From positions 248,001 through 312,000 of the forward strand of contig QGON01000070.1 of the NCBI GenBank assembly GCA_003660235.1: a DNA stretch of 64,000 nt, read 5' to 3'. Below, in pieces: positions 18,566 to 26,241 of the stretch. The position numbers and the translations under genes were made by a program. The DNA is from a bacterium endosymbiont of Escarpia laminata (GTDB taxonomy: Bacteria; Pseudomonadota; Gammaproteobacteria; Chromatiales; Chromatiaceae). Under the pieces are notes generated by a model. The model was not told the DNA's origin. It ran no database searches and saw only the letters and a list, made by a program, of their open reading frames with translations. Within the stretch, counting starts at the first letter, position 1. Every line of letters begins with the position of its first letter.

Positions 18566-19873
18566 TCAAGAGGCCACCAGGGTTTCGAGTTCGGCCACTG
18601 TCTTGGGCGTGTCTTTGGTCAGCAGATCGCAACCATCCTTCGTCACCAACACATCGTCTTCAATCCTGATGCCGATGTTCCACCACTTCTTCGCCACGCC
18701 TTTGGTGCCGGATGGGATATACAACCCCGGCTCGATGGTCAGGACCATGCCCGGTTCGAGCAGCCGCCAGGTGCCATCGACCTTGTAATCCCCCACATCG
18801 TGTACATCCATACCGATCCAGTGGCCGGTGCGGTGCGGATAGAATTTCTTGTACTTCTCTTCACGGATCAGCTTGGGTACCGAACCTTTAAGGATACCCA
18901 GCTTGACCAGACCCCGGGTCATGGTGCGCACTGCGGCCATGTGTGGGTCGTTCCAGTGGCTACCCGGTTTCACCTTGGCGATGGCTGCCCCCTGCGCCGC
19001 CAACACCAGCTCATAGAGTTGCCGTTGGGGTTCTGTAAAAACGCCATTCACCGGATAGGTGCGGGTGATGTCGGAGGCGTAACACTCCAGCTCACAACCG
19101 GCGTCGATCAACAGCATGTCGCCATCATTCAACTTGTCCCGATTATCGATATAGTGCAACACACAGGCGTTGCCGCCGCCGCCCACGATAGGCGTATATG
19201 CCTGTTCACGCGTACCGAGACGGCCACACTCGGCAAGGAACTCCGCCTCCAACTGATACTCCCAGACATCCGCACAGCAGGCCTGCATCACCCGTTTGTG
19301 CGCCTTGGCGGATATCTTCGCCGCCTGCCGCATCACCTTGATCTCGGAACGGCTTTTATAGAGCCGCATCTCATGCAGATAGTGATCGAGGGCGATGATC
19401 TCCATCGGCCCCTGGCCACCACTGCGGGATTCACATCGAATCTGATTGATCCACTCCAGCAGGCGCTTGTCCAGATCAGGACTGCAGCCCATGGCATAAT
19501 AGACCCGGTCGGTCTGCTCCAACATGCGCGGCAGGATGTCATCGAGATCGCCGATAGGGAAAGAGTCATCTGCATCGTAGTTGTCACAGGCGCCCTCCTG
19601 GCCGGCCCGTGGACCATCCCACTGTTCCATCTTGGGATCCCGTTCACGATTGAAGAGGATGTACTCAGCCTGCTTTCTGCCGGGAATCAGCACCGCGACA
19701 GCCTCCGGTTCAGGGAAACCGGTGAGGTAGAAAAAATCACTGTCCGGACGGTAATGGTAGTGCACATCACGATTGCGCACCTGCAGCGGTGAGGTCGGCA
19801 GGATTGCGATACTGCCCGGACCCATGATGCGCATCAGTTCACGACGACGCCGTTTGAACTCACTCGCTATCAT
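18566..19873 (-). CDS. pepP: Xaa-Pro aminopeptidase (aminopeptidase P)
   Basis: Di-manganese peptidase that removes an N-terminal residue preceding proline; 435 residues (E. coli 441). The pita-bread fold ligands are visible: two Asp in LLIDAGCELECYASDITRTY, His in RTGHWIGMDVHDVG, and Glu in LTIEPGLYIP and GIRIEDDVLVT. The N-terminal domain starts FKRRRRELMRIMGPGSIAIL. It overlaps the ygfB end by 14 bases. The ygfB-pepP-ubiH-ubiI block is conserved across gammaproteobacteria. Confidence 0.95.
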   Translation of the reverse strand: MIASEFKRRRRELMRIMGPGSIAILPTSPLQVRNRDVHYHYRPDSDFFYLTGFPEPEAVAVLIPGRKQAEYILFNRERDPKMEQWDGPRAGQEGACDNYDADDSFPIGDLDDILPRMLEQTDRVYYAMGCSPDLDKRLLEWINQIRCESRSGGQGPMEIIALDHYLHEMRLYKSRSEIKVMRQAAKISAKAHKRVMQACCADVWEYQLEAEFLAECGRLGTREQAYTPIVGGGGNACVLHYIDNRDKLNDGDMLLIDAGCELECYASDITRTYPVNGVFTEPQRQLYELVLAAQGAAIAKVKPGSHWNDPHMAAVRTMTRGLVKLGILKGSVPKLIREEKYKKFYPHRTGHWIGMDVHDVGDYKVDGTWRLLEPGMVLTIEPGLYIPSGTKGVAKKWWNIGIRIEDDVLVTKDGCDLLTKDTPKTVAELETLVAS

Positions 19874-20426
19874 TACCCTTCTCCCGCTTGCCGGTCAGTG
19901 CCTCCCGGATCAGTAACACCGCCACCCGCAGAAACTCCTCCAGCTCGACATAGGCCAGCTCGGTCTCTTCTCCCAATTCAATATCTTCATGGTCGAGGCG
20001 GGTAAATTCAGTGATATCCCGAATCGCTTCTCCTGCCTCATCTTTCAACTGGGCTTCAGTGATACCCGCCAGCCCCAATCCATAGAGATAACCCTGACAC
20101 CATTCACTCAATGCCTTGGCGCGTACCTCGATCTCCAGTTCGTCATCCGGCAGAAACGGCGTAAAGTTCAGGTCTTCCCCTTCGATGTAACCCTGGGTCG
20201 ACTGATAAAGTTGACCCAGTAACTGCCTGGCTTCAACCACCAGAAGATCATCATCCGAGCGATCCTTGAACAGTTCGACAAACCAGGCAGCATGGGCATC
20301 AGAATGGCCGGCACAGAGTATGCCGCTGATCACCCCATGAATCTCACTCGCGCCAACATCCAGTCCGATCGATTGCAGAACCTGATCAAAGCGTTCGAAC
20401 TGGGGCATTGCGGGAGTATCGCTCAT
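19860..20426 (-). CDS. ygfB: UPF0149 family protein YgfB
   Basis: Small acidic protein of 188 residues in the UPF0149/YgfB family. FERFDQVLQSIGLDVGASEI, HGVISGILCAGHSDAHAAWF and EWCQGYLYGLGLAG are family landmarks. Homologues lie upstream of pepP throughout gammaproteobacteria. In Pseudomonas, YgfB has been linked to regulation of beta-lactam resistance; whether that holds here is unknown. First gene of the minus-strand ubi block, divergent from the ZapB-like gene across 95 bases. Confidence 0.88.
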   Translation of the reverse strand: MSDTPAMPQFERFDQVLQSIGLDVGASEIHGVISGILCAGHSDAHAAWFVELFKDRSDDDLLVVEARQLLGQLYQSTQGYIEGEDLNFTPFLPDDELEIEVRAKALSEWCQGYLYGLGLAGITEAQLKDEAGEAIRDITEFTRLDHEDIELGEETELAYVELEEFLRVAVLLIREALTGKREKGNDSE

Positions 20427-20521
20427 GCAGATTTCCGTTACTTATTCTATATATTGAAGAAGAAGCATAACATGAGCTGTAAAGATTGACCGTTCCCTAG
20501 GCGCCCTCTATATTGGGGAAC

Positions 20522-20755
20522 ATGATCGAAGATGAGATGAAAGAGAGCACAGAACTCGACCTCAGAAAACTTGAGCTTCAGATTGAAGAACTCATCCAGG
20601 CCTGCGCCTATCTGAAAGATGAGAATAAATCCCTGCGTACTCGCCAGGATCGCCTGGTGGCAGAGCGCGCCTCTCTGATCGAGAAGACTGAACTCGCCCG
20701 CACTCGGGTCGAGGCAATGATCACCCGCCTGAAGTCCATGGAAGCCCCACAGTGA
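20522..20755 (+). CDS. Small coiled-coil protein (TIGR02449 / ZapB-like)
   Basis: A 77-residue protein that is almost entirely coiled coil: LDLRKLELQIEELIQACAYL, then ENKSLRTRQDRLVAERASLI and TRVEAMITRLKSMEAPQ. It overlaps zapA by four bases (GTGA), so it is likely co-translated with it. The family is found next to zapA in non-enteric gammaproteobacteria and resembles ZapB, the coiled-coil division factor. A division role is inferred from fold and context. The start is uncertain: TTG at 20513 and ATG at 20537 are alternatives. Confidence 0.82.
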   Translation: MIEDEMKESTELDLRKLELQIEELIQACAYLKDENKSLRTRQDRLVAERASLIEKTELARTRVEAMITRLKSMEAPQ

Positions 20756-21066
20756 GTGAGACACAGACTCCCATCACCGTCCTGATTCTGGATAAGGAGT
20801 ATCGCGTTACCTGCGAGCCGGGGGAACGCGAATCTCTGATCGACACCGCACGCTTTCTCGATGACAGGATGAGAGATATCCGTAAGGCGGGACGGGTCAT
20901 CGGCACAGAACGCATCGCAGTCATGGCCGCACTCAATATCGCCCACGAATTATTGGAGCAGCGCAGCAGCAAATCCAGCGATGTGCAGAATATCTCCCGC
21001 CGCATTCAAAATTTGCAGGAGAAGATCGAAATCGCACTGAATTCAAGCAACCAACTGGAACTTTGA
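20752..21066 (+). CDS. zapA: Cell division protein ZapA
   Basis: FtsZ-ring associated protein of 104 residues. The N-terminal part (TPITVLILDKEYRVTCEPGE) forms the globular FtsZ-binding domain, with LIDTARFLDDRMRDIRKAGR and the NIAHELLEQ helix. The C-terminal stretch (NISRRIQNLQEKIEIALNSS) is the coiled-coil tetramerisation helix. It starts with GTG at 20752. The order zapA, 6S RNA, ygfA is conserved from E. coli. Confidence 0.93.
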   Translation: MSETQTPITVLILDKEYRVTCEPGERESLIDTARFLDDRMRDIRKAGRVIGTERIAVMAALNIAHELLEQRSSKSSDVQNISRRIQNLQEKIEIALNSSNQLEL

Positions 21067-21089
21067 CCCATTTAGGTTTAGCCTATAGG
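21062..21089 (+). promoter_or_regulatory. Promoter of the 6S RNA gene
   Basis: TTTGAC (21062-21067), a 16-base spacer and TATAGG (21084-21089). The -35 box overlaps the zapA stop codon. The predicted start near 21095 coincides with the 5' base of the closing stem of 6S RNA. Confidence 0.6.
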
Positions 21090-21094
21090 TAGAT

Positions 21095-21280
21095 GACCCC
21101 CGCCGTGTTCGTTAGTGACCCGGGTATTTTCTTGAGCCTAATTAGTGCCCTGGGAACAAAATGTCGATGCCGGTGTGCATGTCCGCCTCGTAGCGGGAAG
21201 CCTGAAGCATCCCTGCTGTTCCCACTTGAACCTACCGGTTCAAGAACAATGGTTTGCGACGGCACATGTGGGGGTTGTCT
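21095..21280 (+). ncRNA. ssrS: 6S RNA
   Basis: Global regulator that mimics an open promoter and sequesters sigma-70 RNA polymerase in stationary phase. It lies between zapA and ygfA, the conserved location. The closing stem pairs GACCCCC (21095-21101) with GGGGGTTGTC (21270-21279). Shared landmarks with E. coli 6S include the TTGAGCC segment, GCATGTCCGCC, AAGCCTGAAGC, the hairpin ACTTGAACCTACCGGTTCAAG and GCGACGGCAC near the 3' end. Ends are approximate. Confidence 0.9.
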
Positions 21281-21304
21281 CTTTCAAATCACTCCCCTGC
21301 CCCG

Positions 21305-21892
21305 ATGAATACAAAAGCGCTGCGCCACGCGGCCCGCACCCGACGGCGCCAATTGAGCAACCAGACACACGAAGCCCACAGCCTGCAGCTGAAACACCTG
21401 GCTTCGGCGTATACCGCATTCAGGCACAGTCACCGCATCGCTTTCTATTTTGCTGCTGATGGAGAGATAGATCCAGCCCCTTTGGTAGAGCACGCACGCC
21501 ATTCCGGTAAGCGCTGCTTCTTCCCCGTCCTGCGTAACCGCCCATCGCGATCCCTTTGGTTCGCGGAACATAAAATAGAAGGTCGACTGAAAAACAATCG
21601 ATTCGGAATCCCCGAACCTGCATCACACCATAAACATATTTCCATGCCCTGGGGGCTCGACCTGATCTTCGTTCCACTGGTTGCTTTTGACACCCAAGGT
21701 AACCGGCTTGGAATGGGGGGCGGCTATTATGACCGCACACTCGCATTCAGAAAAAATCGTCGTCACTGGCCCGGACCAAGACTGGTTGGACTTGCCCATG
21801 AGTGTCAAAGAGTCGATGACCTTCAGGCGAAACCGTGGGATATCCAACTGGACGCGATCATTACCGAACAGAAAGTTTACTCGTTTCGATAG
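21305..21892 (+). CDS. ygfA: 5-formyltetrahydrofolate cyclo-ligase
   Basis: ATP-dependent conversion of 5-formyl-THF to 5,10-methenyl-THF, which salvages an inhibitory folate made as a side product of serine hydroxymethyltransferase. The 195-residue protein has RHAARTRRRQLS at the N-terminus and the family motif GNRLGMGGGYYDRTLA, followed by VGLAHECQ near the C-terminus. I start at the ATG at 21305, after the 6S RNA, not 17 codons earlier inside it. Processing from the 6S transcript is known for E. coli and plausible here. Confidence 0.92.
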   Translation: MNTKALRHAARTRRRQLSNQTHEAHSLQLKHLASAYTAFRHSHRIAFYFAADGEIDPAPLVEHARHSGKRCFFPVLRNRPSRSLWFAEHKIEGRLKNNRFGIPEPASHHKHISMPWGLDLIFVPLVAFDTQGNRLGMGGGYYDRTLAFRKNRRHWPGPRLVGLAHECQRVDDLQAKPWDIQLDAIITEQKVYSFR

Positions 21893-22224
21893 CAAGAATA
21901 TTTTCACTGAATGCACACTAAGTACAATCCACTATGCCAAATCATGCAACGAAACAGTAAGACCTGTTTTAAGTGTTCATCTTTATAAACATCATATCCA
22001 ACTAACTCTATTGTCTTCAGTGTTAAGTCAAAAACAACATGCACCATCGCTCATAACAGTCATCTTTAATTAACTCTGAAGCGCGTGATTTCACTCTCAT
22101 CTTCTGCTTAAACTCAATTAACAGACTGTATTAAATAAGAAAAAACGTATTTATTCTGGATTTTTTTTCAAGCTGACTTATACTCAGTGCATCATATGGG
22201 GTAGATGTCTCTGGAGGACACATT
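21893..22224 (+). promoter_or_regulatory. AT-rich intergenic region with promoter of the H1-like gene
   Basis: 332 bases without a convincing gene, much richer in A+T than the surroundings. TATACT at 22179-22184 is a good -10 box, with a poor -35 (TTCTGG or TGGATT) upstream. GGAGGA at 22213-22218 is a strong ribosome-binding site six bases before the ATG at 22225. Confidence 0.5.
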
Positions 22225-22686
22225 ATGGCGAAGAAAAAAACCGCCAAAAAGAAGGCCGCTGTAAAGCGAAAAGTTACCACCACAAAAAGAGTGGCTGCCA
22301 AGAAAAAAGCATCTACCAGGAAAAAGTCAGCGGCAAAAAAAGGCGTCTCAAAGAAAAAGGTAGTCACTAAGAAGAAGGTTGCCGCCAAGAAGAAGGCAGT
22401 GAAAAAGAGAGCCACCAAGAAAAAGGTTGCTGCCAAGAAGAAGACAGTAAAAAAGAGGGCCACCAAGAAAAAGGTTGCTGCCAAGAAGAAGACAGTAAAA
22501 AAGAGGGCCACCAAGAAAAAGGTTGCTGCCAAGAAGAAGACAGTGAAAAAGAGAGCCGCGAAGAAAAAGGTTGCTGCCAAGAAGAAGACAGTGAAAAAGA
22601 GAGCCGCGAAGAAAAAGGTTGCTGCCAAGAAACGAGCAGCGAGGCCGCGCAAGGTCACACCGCGCAAAAAGGTCACCCAACAATAG
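22225..22686 (+). CDS. Lysine/alanine-rich histone H1-like protein
   Basis: Very basic, low-complexity protein of 153 residues, built almost wholly of Lys, Ala, Val, Thr and Arg. The core is a 16-residue repeat (ATKKKVAAKKKTVKKR) five times in near-exact tandem. The N-terminus (MAKKKTAKKKAAVKRK) and C-terminus (AARPRKVTPRKKV) are of the same composition. Such proteins (histone H1-like, AlgP-like) bind DNA non-specifically and can compact the nucleoid or affect transcription. The role is inferred from composition. It has its own ribosome-binding site and a strong terminator, so it is monocistronic. Confidence 0.85.
   Translation: MAKKKTAKKKAAVKRKVTTTKRVAAKKKASTRKKSAAKKGVSKKKVVTKKKVAAKKKAVKKRATKKKVAAKKKTVKKRATKKKVAAKKKTVKKRATKKKVAAKKKTVKKRAAKKKVAAKKKTVKKRAAKKKVAAKKRAARPRKVTPRKKVTQQ
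22411..22650 (+). repeat. 48-bp tandem repeat inside the H1-like gene
   Basis: Units begin at 22411, 22459, 22507, 22555 and 22603 (GCCACCAAG or GCCGCGAAG starts), each 48 bp. Units are near identical at the DNA level, including third bases. The last unit diverges after about 30 bases. Such an array can gain or lose units by slippage without breaking the frame. Confidence 0.9.
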
Positions 22687-22706
22687 GGCCGATCTGATCA
22701 CCACCT

Positions 22707-22740
22707 AAAAAAACGCCCCATGAATCATGGGGCGTTTTTT
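22707..22740. terminator. Bidirectional intrinsic terminator
   Basis: A GC-rich inverted repeat (ACGCCCCATGA / TCATGGGGCGT) flanked by seven A residues on the left and six T residues on the right. It can end both the H1-like transcript (plus) and the ilvA transcript (minus), which converge here. Confidence 0.93.
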
Positions 22741-22761
22741 ACATCCCTGAAAAAAACCGCG

Positions 22762-24282
22762 TCAATCAACACCCGCAAAGAGTTGATATGCCGGATTATC
22801 GCTCTCTTCCCAAAAGGTGTAACCCAGGTCCTTCAGCATCTTCCTGAAATCACCTCTTTCACCCAATGGAATCTGTATACCCATCAGTACACGTCCATAG
22901 GCTGAACCGTGATTTCGATAGTGGAACAAGCTGATGTTCCAGCGTTTGCCAAGATTGGCCAGAAAATAGAGTAATGCACCAGGGCGCTCGGGAAATTCAA
23001 ACCGCACCAGCATCTCGTTTTCAACACCCTTGGCATGTCCACCCACCATATAGCGGATGTGCAGTTTTGCAGTTTCATTGTCGGTCATGTCGACAATGGG
23101 ATAGGATTTTTCCTCGAACCTGGCGACCAACGCCTCTCTCTCCCGATCCCCACCACTCAACTCCACACCGACGAATATCTGTGCAGTGCGGTCACTGGCA
23201 TAACGATAGTTGAACTCAGTGATGCTGCGTTTGCCTATTACTTTGCAAAACCGATGAAAGCTTCCCGGCTGCTCAGGAATCTGCACTGCAAAAAGCGCCT
23301 CTCTTCGTTCGCCGAATTCCGCTCGTTCAGCAACATGGCGCAGACGGTCAAAATTGATGTTGGCACCGCTCTCTATGGCGATCAGATCAGCCCCTTTGAT
23401 TCCTTCACGCTTCACATATTTTTTCAGACCTGCAACAGACAATGCACCAGCAGGCTCAGCAATCGTTCTCGTATCATCAAAAACGTCCTTTATCGCGGCA
23501 CATATCTCGTCTGCACTGACCAGAATCACCTCATCCACAAGCTTGCGGGCCACTCGAAAACTCTCTTTTCCTATCTGCCTGACTGCCACGCCATCCGCAA
23601 ATATTCCCACCTGCTTAAGTTTGACCCGACGCCCAGCCTCCATCGCCCGATAAAGCGTCGGCGCGTCATCCGGTTCAACACCGATAATCTTCACCTCGGG
23701 CCGCACATATTTGACATAGGAGGCAATCCCCGCAATCAAACCCCCACCGCCCACCGGAACAAAGATTGCCATCGGCGGCTCGGGATGCTGCCGCAACAAC
23801 TCCATCCCAATCGTGCCCTGACCCGCAATCACCTCCGGATCATCAAAGGGATGAATGTAGGTCAATCCCTTCTCCTCCGCCAACTTCTGGGAGTGGGCAT
23901 AAGCTTCATCATAGGAATCACCGAACAATACGATTTTGGCCCCAAGGTTACGCACTGACTGCACTTTGATGGGCGGCGTCGTACGCGGCATGACAATAAG
24001 CGCCTGAATCTTCAGCTTACGAGCCGACAGCGCGACGCCCTGGGCATGATTACCCGCCGATGCAGCAATGATCCCCTTCTCTTTCTCCTCCGGCGAAAGA
24101 CTCTGGATCTTGTTATAGGCTCCCCTCAACTTGAATGAGAAGACCGGCTGCAGATCCTCCCGCTTCAAAAAGACCCGATTCTCCATCCTCGCAGAGAGCA
24201 GCGGCGCAGGATCCAGAGGCGTCTCATGCGCCACGTCGTAGACCCGCGCGCGGAGGATTTTTTCTATATATCGCTGTGGCAT
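22762..24282 (-). CDS. ilvA: Threonine ammonia-lyase, biosynthetic
   Basis: PLP enzyme that deaminates threonine to 2-oxobutanoate, the first committed step of isoleucine synthesis. The 506 residues (E. coli 514) comprise a catalytic domain with PLP lysine K51 in FSFKLRGAYNK, SAGNHAQGVA and the phosphate-binding VPVGGGGLIAGIA. Two C-terminal ACT-like domains (ALFAVQIPEQPGSFHRFCKV and MLVRFEFPERPGALLYFLAN) would bind isoleucine and valine as allosteric effectors. The start at 24282 was chosen as the family N-terminus MPQRYIEKIL; 13 extra codons precede it. Divergent from rpiA. Confidence 0.95.
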   Translation of the reverse strand: MPQRYIEKILRARVYDVAHETPLDPAPLLSARMENRVFLKREDLQPVFSFKLRGAYNKIQSLSPEEKEKGIIAASAGNHAQGVALSARKLKIQALIVMPRTTPPIKVQSVRNLGAKIVLFGDSYDEAYAHSQKLAEEKGLTYIHPFDDPEVIAGQGTIGMELLRQHPEPPMAIFVPVGGGGLIAGIASYVKYVRPEVKIIGVEPDDAPTLYRAMEAGRRVKLKQVGIFADGVAVRQIGKESFRVARKLVDEVILVSADEICAAIKDVFDDTRTIAEPAGALSVAGLKKYVKREGIKGADLIAIESGANINFDRLRHVAERAEFGERREALFAVQIPEQPGSFHRFCKVIGKRSITEFNYRYASDRTAQIFVGVELSGGDREREALVARFEEKSYPIVDMTDNETAKLHIRYMVGGHAKGVENEMLVRFEFPERPGALLYFLANLGKRWNISLFHYRNHGSAYGRVLMGIQIPLGERGDFRKMLKDLGYTFWEESDNPAYQLFAGVD

Positions 24283-24443
24283 TATTCTATTCCAATGTGA
24301 AGTTGCCGCACCTGACATCAAAGAGGCGCATCGGTATGATAACCCCCAAAATCCGATAAACGTAAGACAATATCGACCAAGCAGTCGACAGGGCTTCTAA
24401 TCCGATGCCCATAGCTTACAGTCGTTAATAGAGGAGTTAGCCA

Positions 24444-25103
24444 ATGAATGCAGACGAAATGAAAAAAATGGCCGCAGAGGCCGCGCTGGAGTATGTCGAT
24501 GGCGGCACAGTCGGTGTGGGTACCGGTTCAACGGTCAACCATTTCATCGACTACCTGGCCACCATCAAGCATAAAATCGAAGGCGCGGTTTCAAGCTCCG
24601 AAGTTTCGACCGAACGGATGAAGGGCCACGGCATTCCGGTGATGGATCTTAACGCTGCGGGTGAACTCGACATCTATGTGGATGGCGCAGATGAAGCGGA
24701 CCACAATCTGGCCCTCATCAAGGGCGGTGGTGGCGCGTTGACCCGCGAGAAGATCGTCGCGGGTGCCAGCAGAAAGTTTGTCTGTATCGCAGACGGCAGC
24801 AAACTGGTGGACATACTGGGCAAATTCCCCCTGCCGGTGGAGGTCATCCCCATGGCCCGCAGCCATGTGGCCCGCCAGTTGGTCAAGCTGGGCGGCACCC
24901 CGGTCTGGCGCGAAGACTTCATTACCGACAATGGAAATGTCATCCTGGATGTTCACAATCTGGAGATCATGAAACCCATCGAGATGGAGAACCGCATCAA
25001 CGCCATCGCCGGCGTGGTCACCAACGGTCTCTTTGCCATGCGCGGTGCTGACGTGTTGATCCTGGGCACCGAGGAGGGCGTCAAGATAGTGCTGCCTAAA
25101 TAA
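24444..25103 (+). CDS. rpiA: Ribose-5-phosphate isomerase A
   Basis: Interconverts ribose-5-phosphate and ribulose-5-phosphate in the pentose phosphate pathway and, in autotrophs, the Calvin cycle. The 219-residue product shows [29 protein letters not shown], the catalytic-acid region [20 protein letters not shown] and [17 protein letters not shown] precedes the ATG. The rpiA-ilvA neighbourhood is also seen in other gammaproteobacteria. The last two codons and stop are inside a 70-bp repeat that recurs at 26117. Confidence 0.96.
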   Translation: MNADEMKKMAAEAALEYVDGGTVGVGTGSTVNHFIDYLATIKHKIEGAVSSSEVSTERMKGHGIPVMDLNAAGELDIYVDGADEADHNLALIKGGGGALTREKIVAGASRKFVCIADGSKLVDILGKFPLPVEVIPMARSHVARQLVKLGGTPVWREDFITDNGNVILDVHNLEIMKPIEMENRINAIAGVVTNGLFAMRGADVLILGTEEGVKIVLPK

Positions 25104-25166
25104 GAGGGCCGAGGTTGATAGGGCCGAGGGCCGAGGATCGCAACCTTGTCCCTTGTCCCTTTTCAT
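25097..25166. repeat. 70-bp direct repeat, copy 1 (GGGCCGAGG family)
   Basis: Identical over 70 bases to 26117-26186. It carries three GGGCCGAGG-type units and the tail CCTTGTCCCTTGTCCC. This copy includes the end of rpiA. The pair flanks the RAYT segment. Confidence 0.92.
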
Positions 25167-25201
25167 CAGCTCAAAAGGCAGCTCAAAAGGGGACAGATTT
25201 A

Positions 25202-25900
25202 TTAATCCCGCATTCTCGGCCGGCCCTGCTGCCTCCACTCAACCCGGCGCCCAAGAATCGCTTCAACCTGGTCAATAAATCCACTATTTCCAGTGAGTTG
25301 GCTACGTTGGGCGGCTTCACGGATTTTCTGCCATTCTCCATCGGGTACAGCTGTTTGCATAAATTGTTGATATGCAGCTACCCATCCGATATCCCCCTTT
25401 CCGTGTTTATTCTGTCCTGGAATCGGATCCAGCAGGGGGGTTGATGCTTTGCCAATGCGTTCAGAATAACTGGACCAGGGATACTCTTCTGGTGTCGAAA
25501 CCATTCTAGCTCTTACTGGATTCAGCTCGACATATCTCATACATTCAAACAGATAACCGTTCGTATCGACCGGGCTGGATTTGTAACGACTTTCCCAGAG
25601 CGTGCCGCTTCTGTCCTCAATCCGATTTCTATATCGAGTCTGCCTGCCGGCAAGTCGCTTCATTAGCTGCGCAAGCCCCTTTTCTGCCGATGGTTCAAGC
25701 AGCAAATGGACGTGATTCGTCATCAGGCAATAAGCATAGACACGCACCTCATAGACCCGCTTGAATTCAGCCAGGCTATCAAGGTAGTAGAGATAGTCCT
25801 CCTGCGCGGCGAAGACAACCTTGCGATCGTGTCCACGCTGGACAATATGATGAGGAAATCCAGGCAGCACCACTCGTCCCTGTCTTGGCATAGTATCCAT
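25202..25900 (-). CDS. REP-associated tyrosine transposase (RAYT, Y1/HUH family)
   Basis: Single-strand DNA transposase-like protein of the IS200-related RAYT group, 232 residues. PRQGRVVLPGFPHHIVQRG is the typical start, YCLMTNHVHLLLEPS carries the HUH metal motif (HVH), and GTLWESRYKSSPVDTNGYLF, CMRYVELNPVRARM and EYPWSSY are family landmarks; the catalytic tyrosine probably lies in the segment around these. RAYTs are linked to spread of REP palindromes, which are present in this window. They are usually single-copy and not self-mobile. Confidence 0.9.
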   Translation of the reverse strand: MDTMPRQGRVVLPGFPHHIVQRGHDRKVVFAAQEDYLYYLDSLAEFKRVYEVRVYAYCLMTNHVHLLLEPSAEKGLAQLMKRLAGRQTRYRNRIEDRSGTLWESRYKSSPVDTNGYLFECMRYVELNPVRARMVSTPEEYPWSSYSERIGKASTPLLDPIPGQNKHGKGDIGWVAAYQQFMQTAVPDGEWQKIREAAQRSQLTGNSGFIDQVEAILGRRVEWRQQGRPRMRD

Positions 25901-25959
25901 CCTTGGTACTAATTCAGTTTTTTAGAATCTTTATCTTAAACGATCTGTAATTGAATGAC

Positions 25960-26091
25960 AGGTTCGGATTTATTACGTAATAACGAAAAATAAATCTGTC
26001 CCCTTTTTCAAAAATAAATCTGTCCCCTTTTTCTCTGGTCTGGGTCTGGATTTGTTGCGTAATAACGGAAAAATAAATCTGTCCCCTTTTT
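25960..26091. repeat. Repeats with TTACGTAATAA and AAATAAATCTGTCCCC
   Basis: Upstream of the RAYT gene two related units (about 25961-26008 and 26041-26091) share GGATTTRTTRCGTAATAACG followed by AAAAATAAATCTGTCCCC; an extra short copy lies at 26010-26032. An inverted copy overlaps the RAYT stop. These sequences are candidate recognition or end sequences for the transposase. Confidence 0.75.
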
Positions 26092-26116
26092 TTGCTTTTT
26101 TGTCCCTTTTTTGCTT

Positions 26117-26186
26117 TAAATAAGAGGGCCGAGGTTGATAGGGCCGAGGGCCGAGGATCGCAACCTTGTCCCTTGTCCCTTTTCAT
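26117..26186. repeat. 70-bp direct repeat, copy 2 (GGGCCGAGG family)
   Basis: Identical to 25097-25166, including TAAATAA, which in copy 1 is the end of rpiA. It is followed directly by the porin terminator. Confidence 0.92.
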
Positions 26187-26191
26187 AAGGC

Positions 26192-26217
26192 AAAAAAACG
26201 GGGCCCGAAGGCCCCGT
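26192..26217 (-). terminator. Terminator of the porin gene
   Basis: On the minus strand a CGGGGCC/GGCCCCG stem with TTCG-type loop is followed by seven T residues, 24 bases past the porin stop. Confidence 0.93.
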
Positions 26218-26241
26218 CTTCAACCACTCACTAAGTAAGAC

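Larger units (their letters stand above)
25167..26116. mobile_element. RAYT-containing segment between 70-bp direct repeats
   Basis: A 950-bp segment that contains the REP-associated tyrosine transposase gene and copies of a repeat reading AAATAAATCTGTCCCC. It starts with a 12-bp tandem (CAGCTCAAAAGG twice) and the inverted form AAAAGGGGACAGATTTATTA at 25185-25204, which overlaps the transposase stop codon. It ends with three forward copies (near 25986, 26010 and 26069). The flanking identical repeats suggest insertion or duplication behind rpiA. The exact element ends are inferred. Confidence 0.7.
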
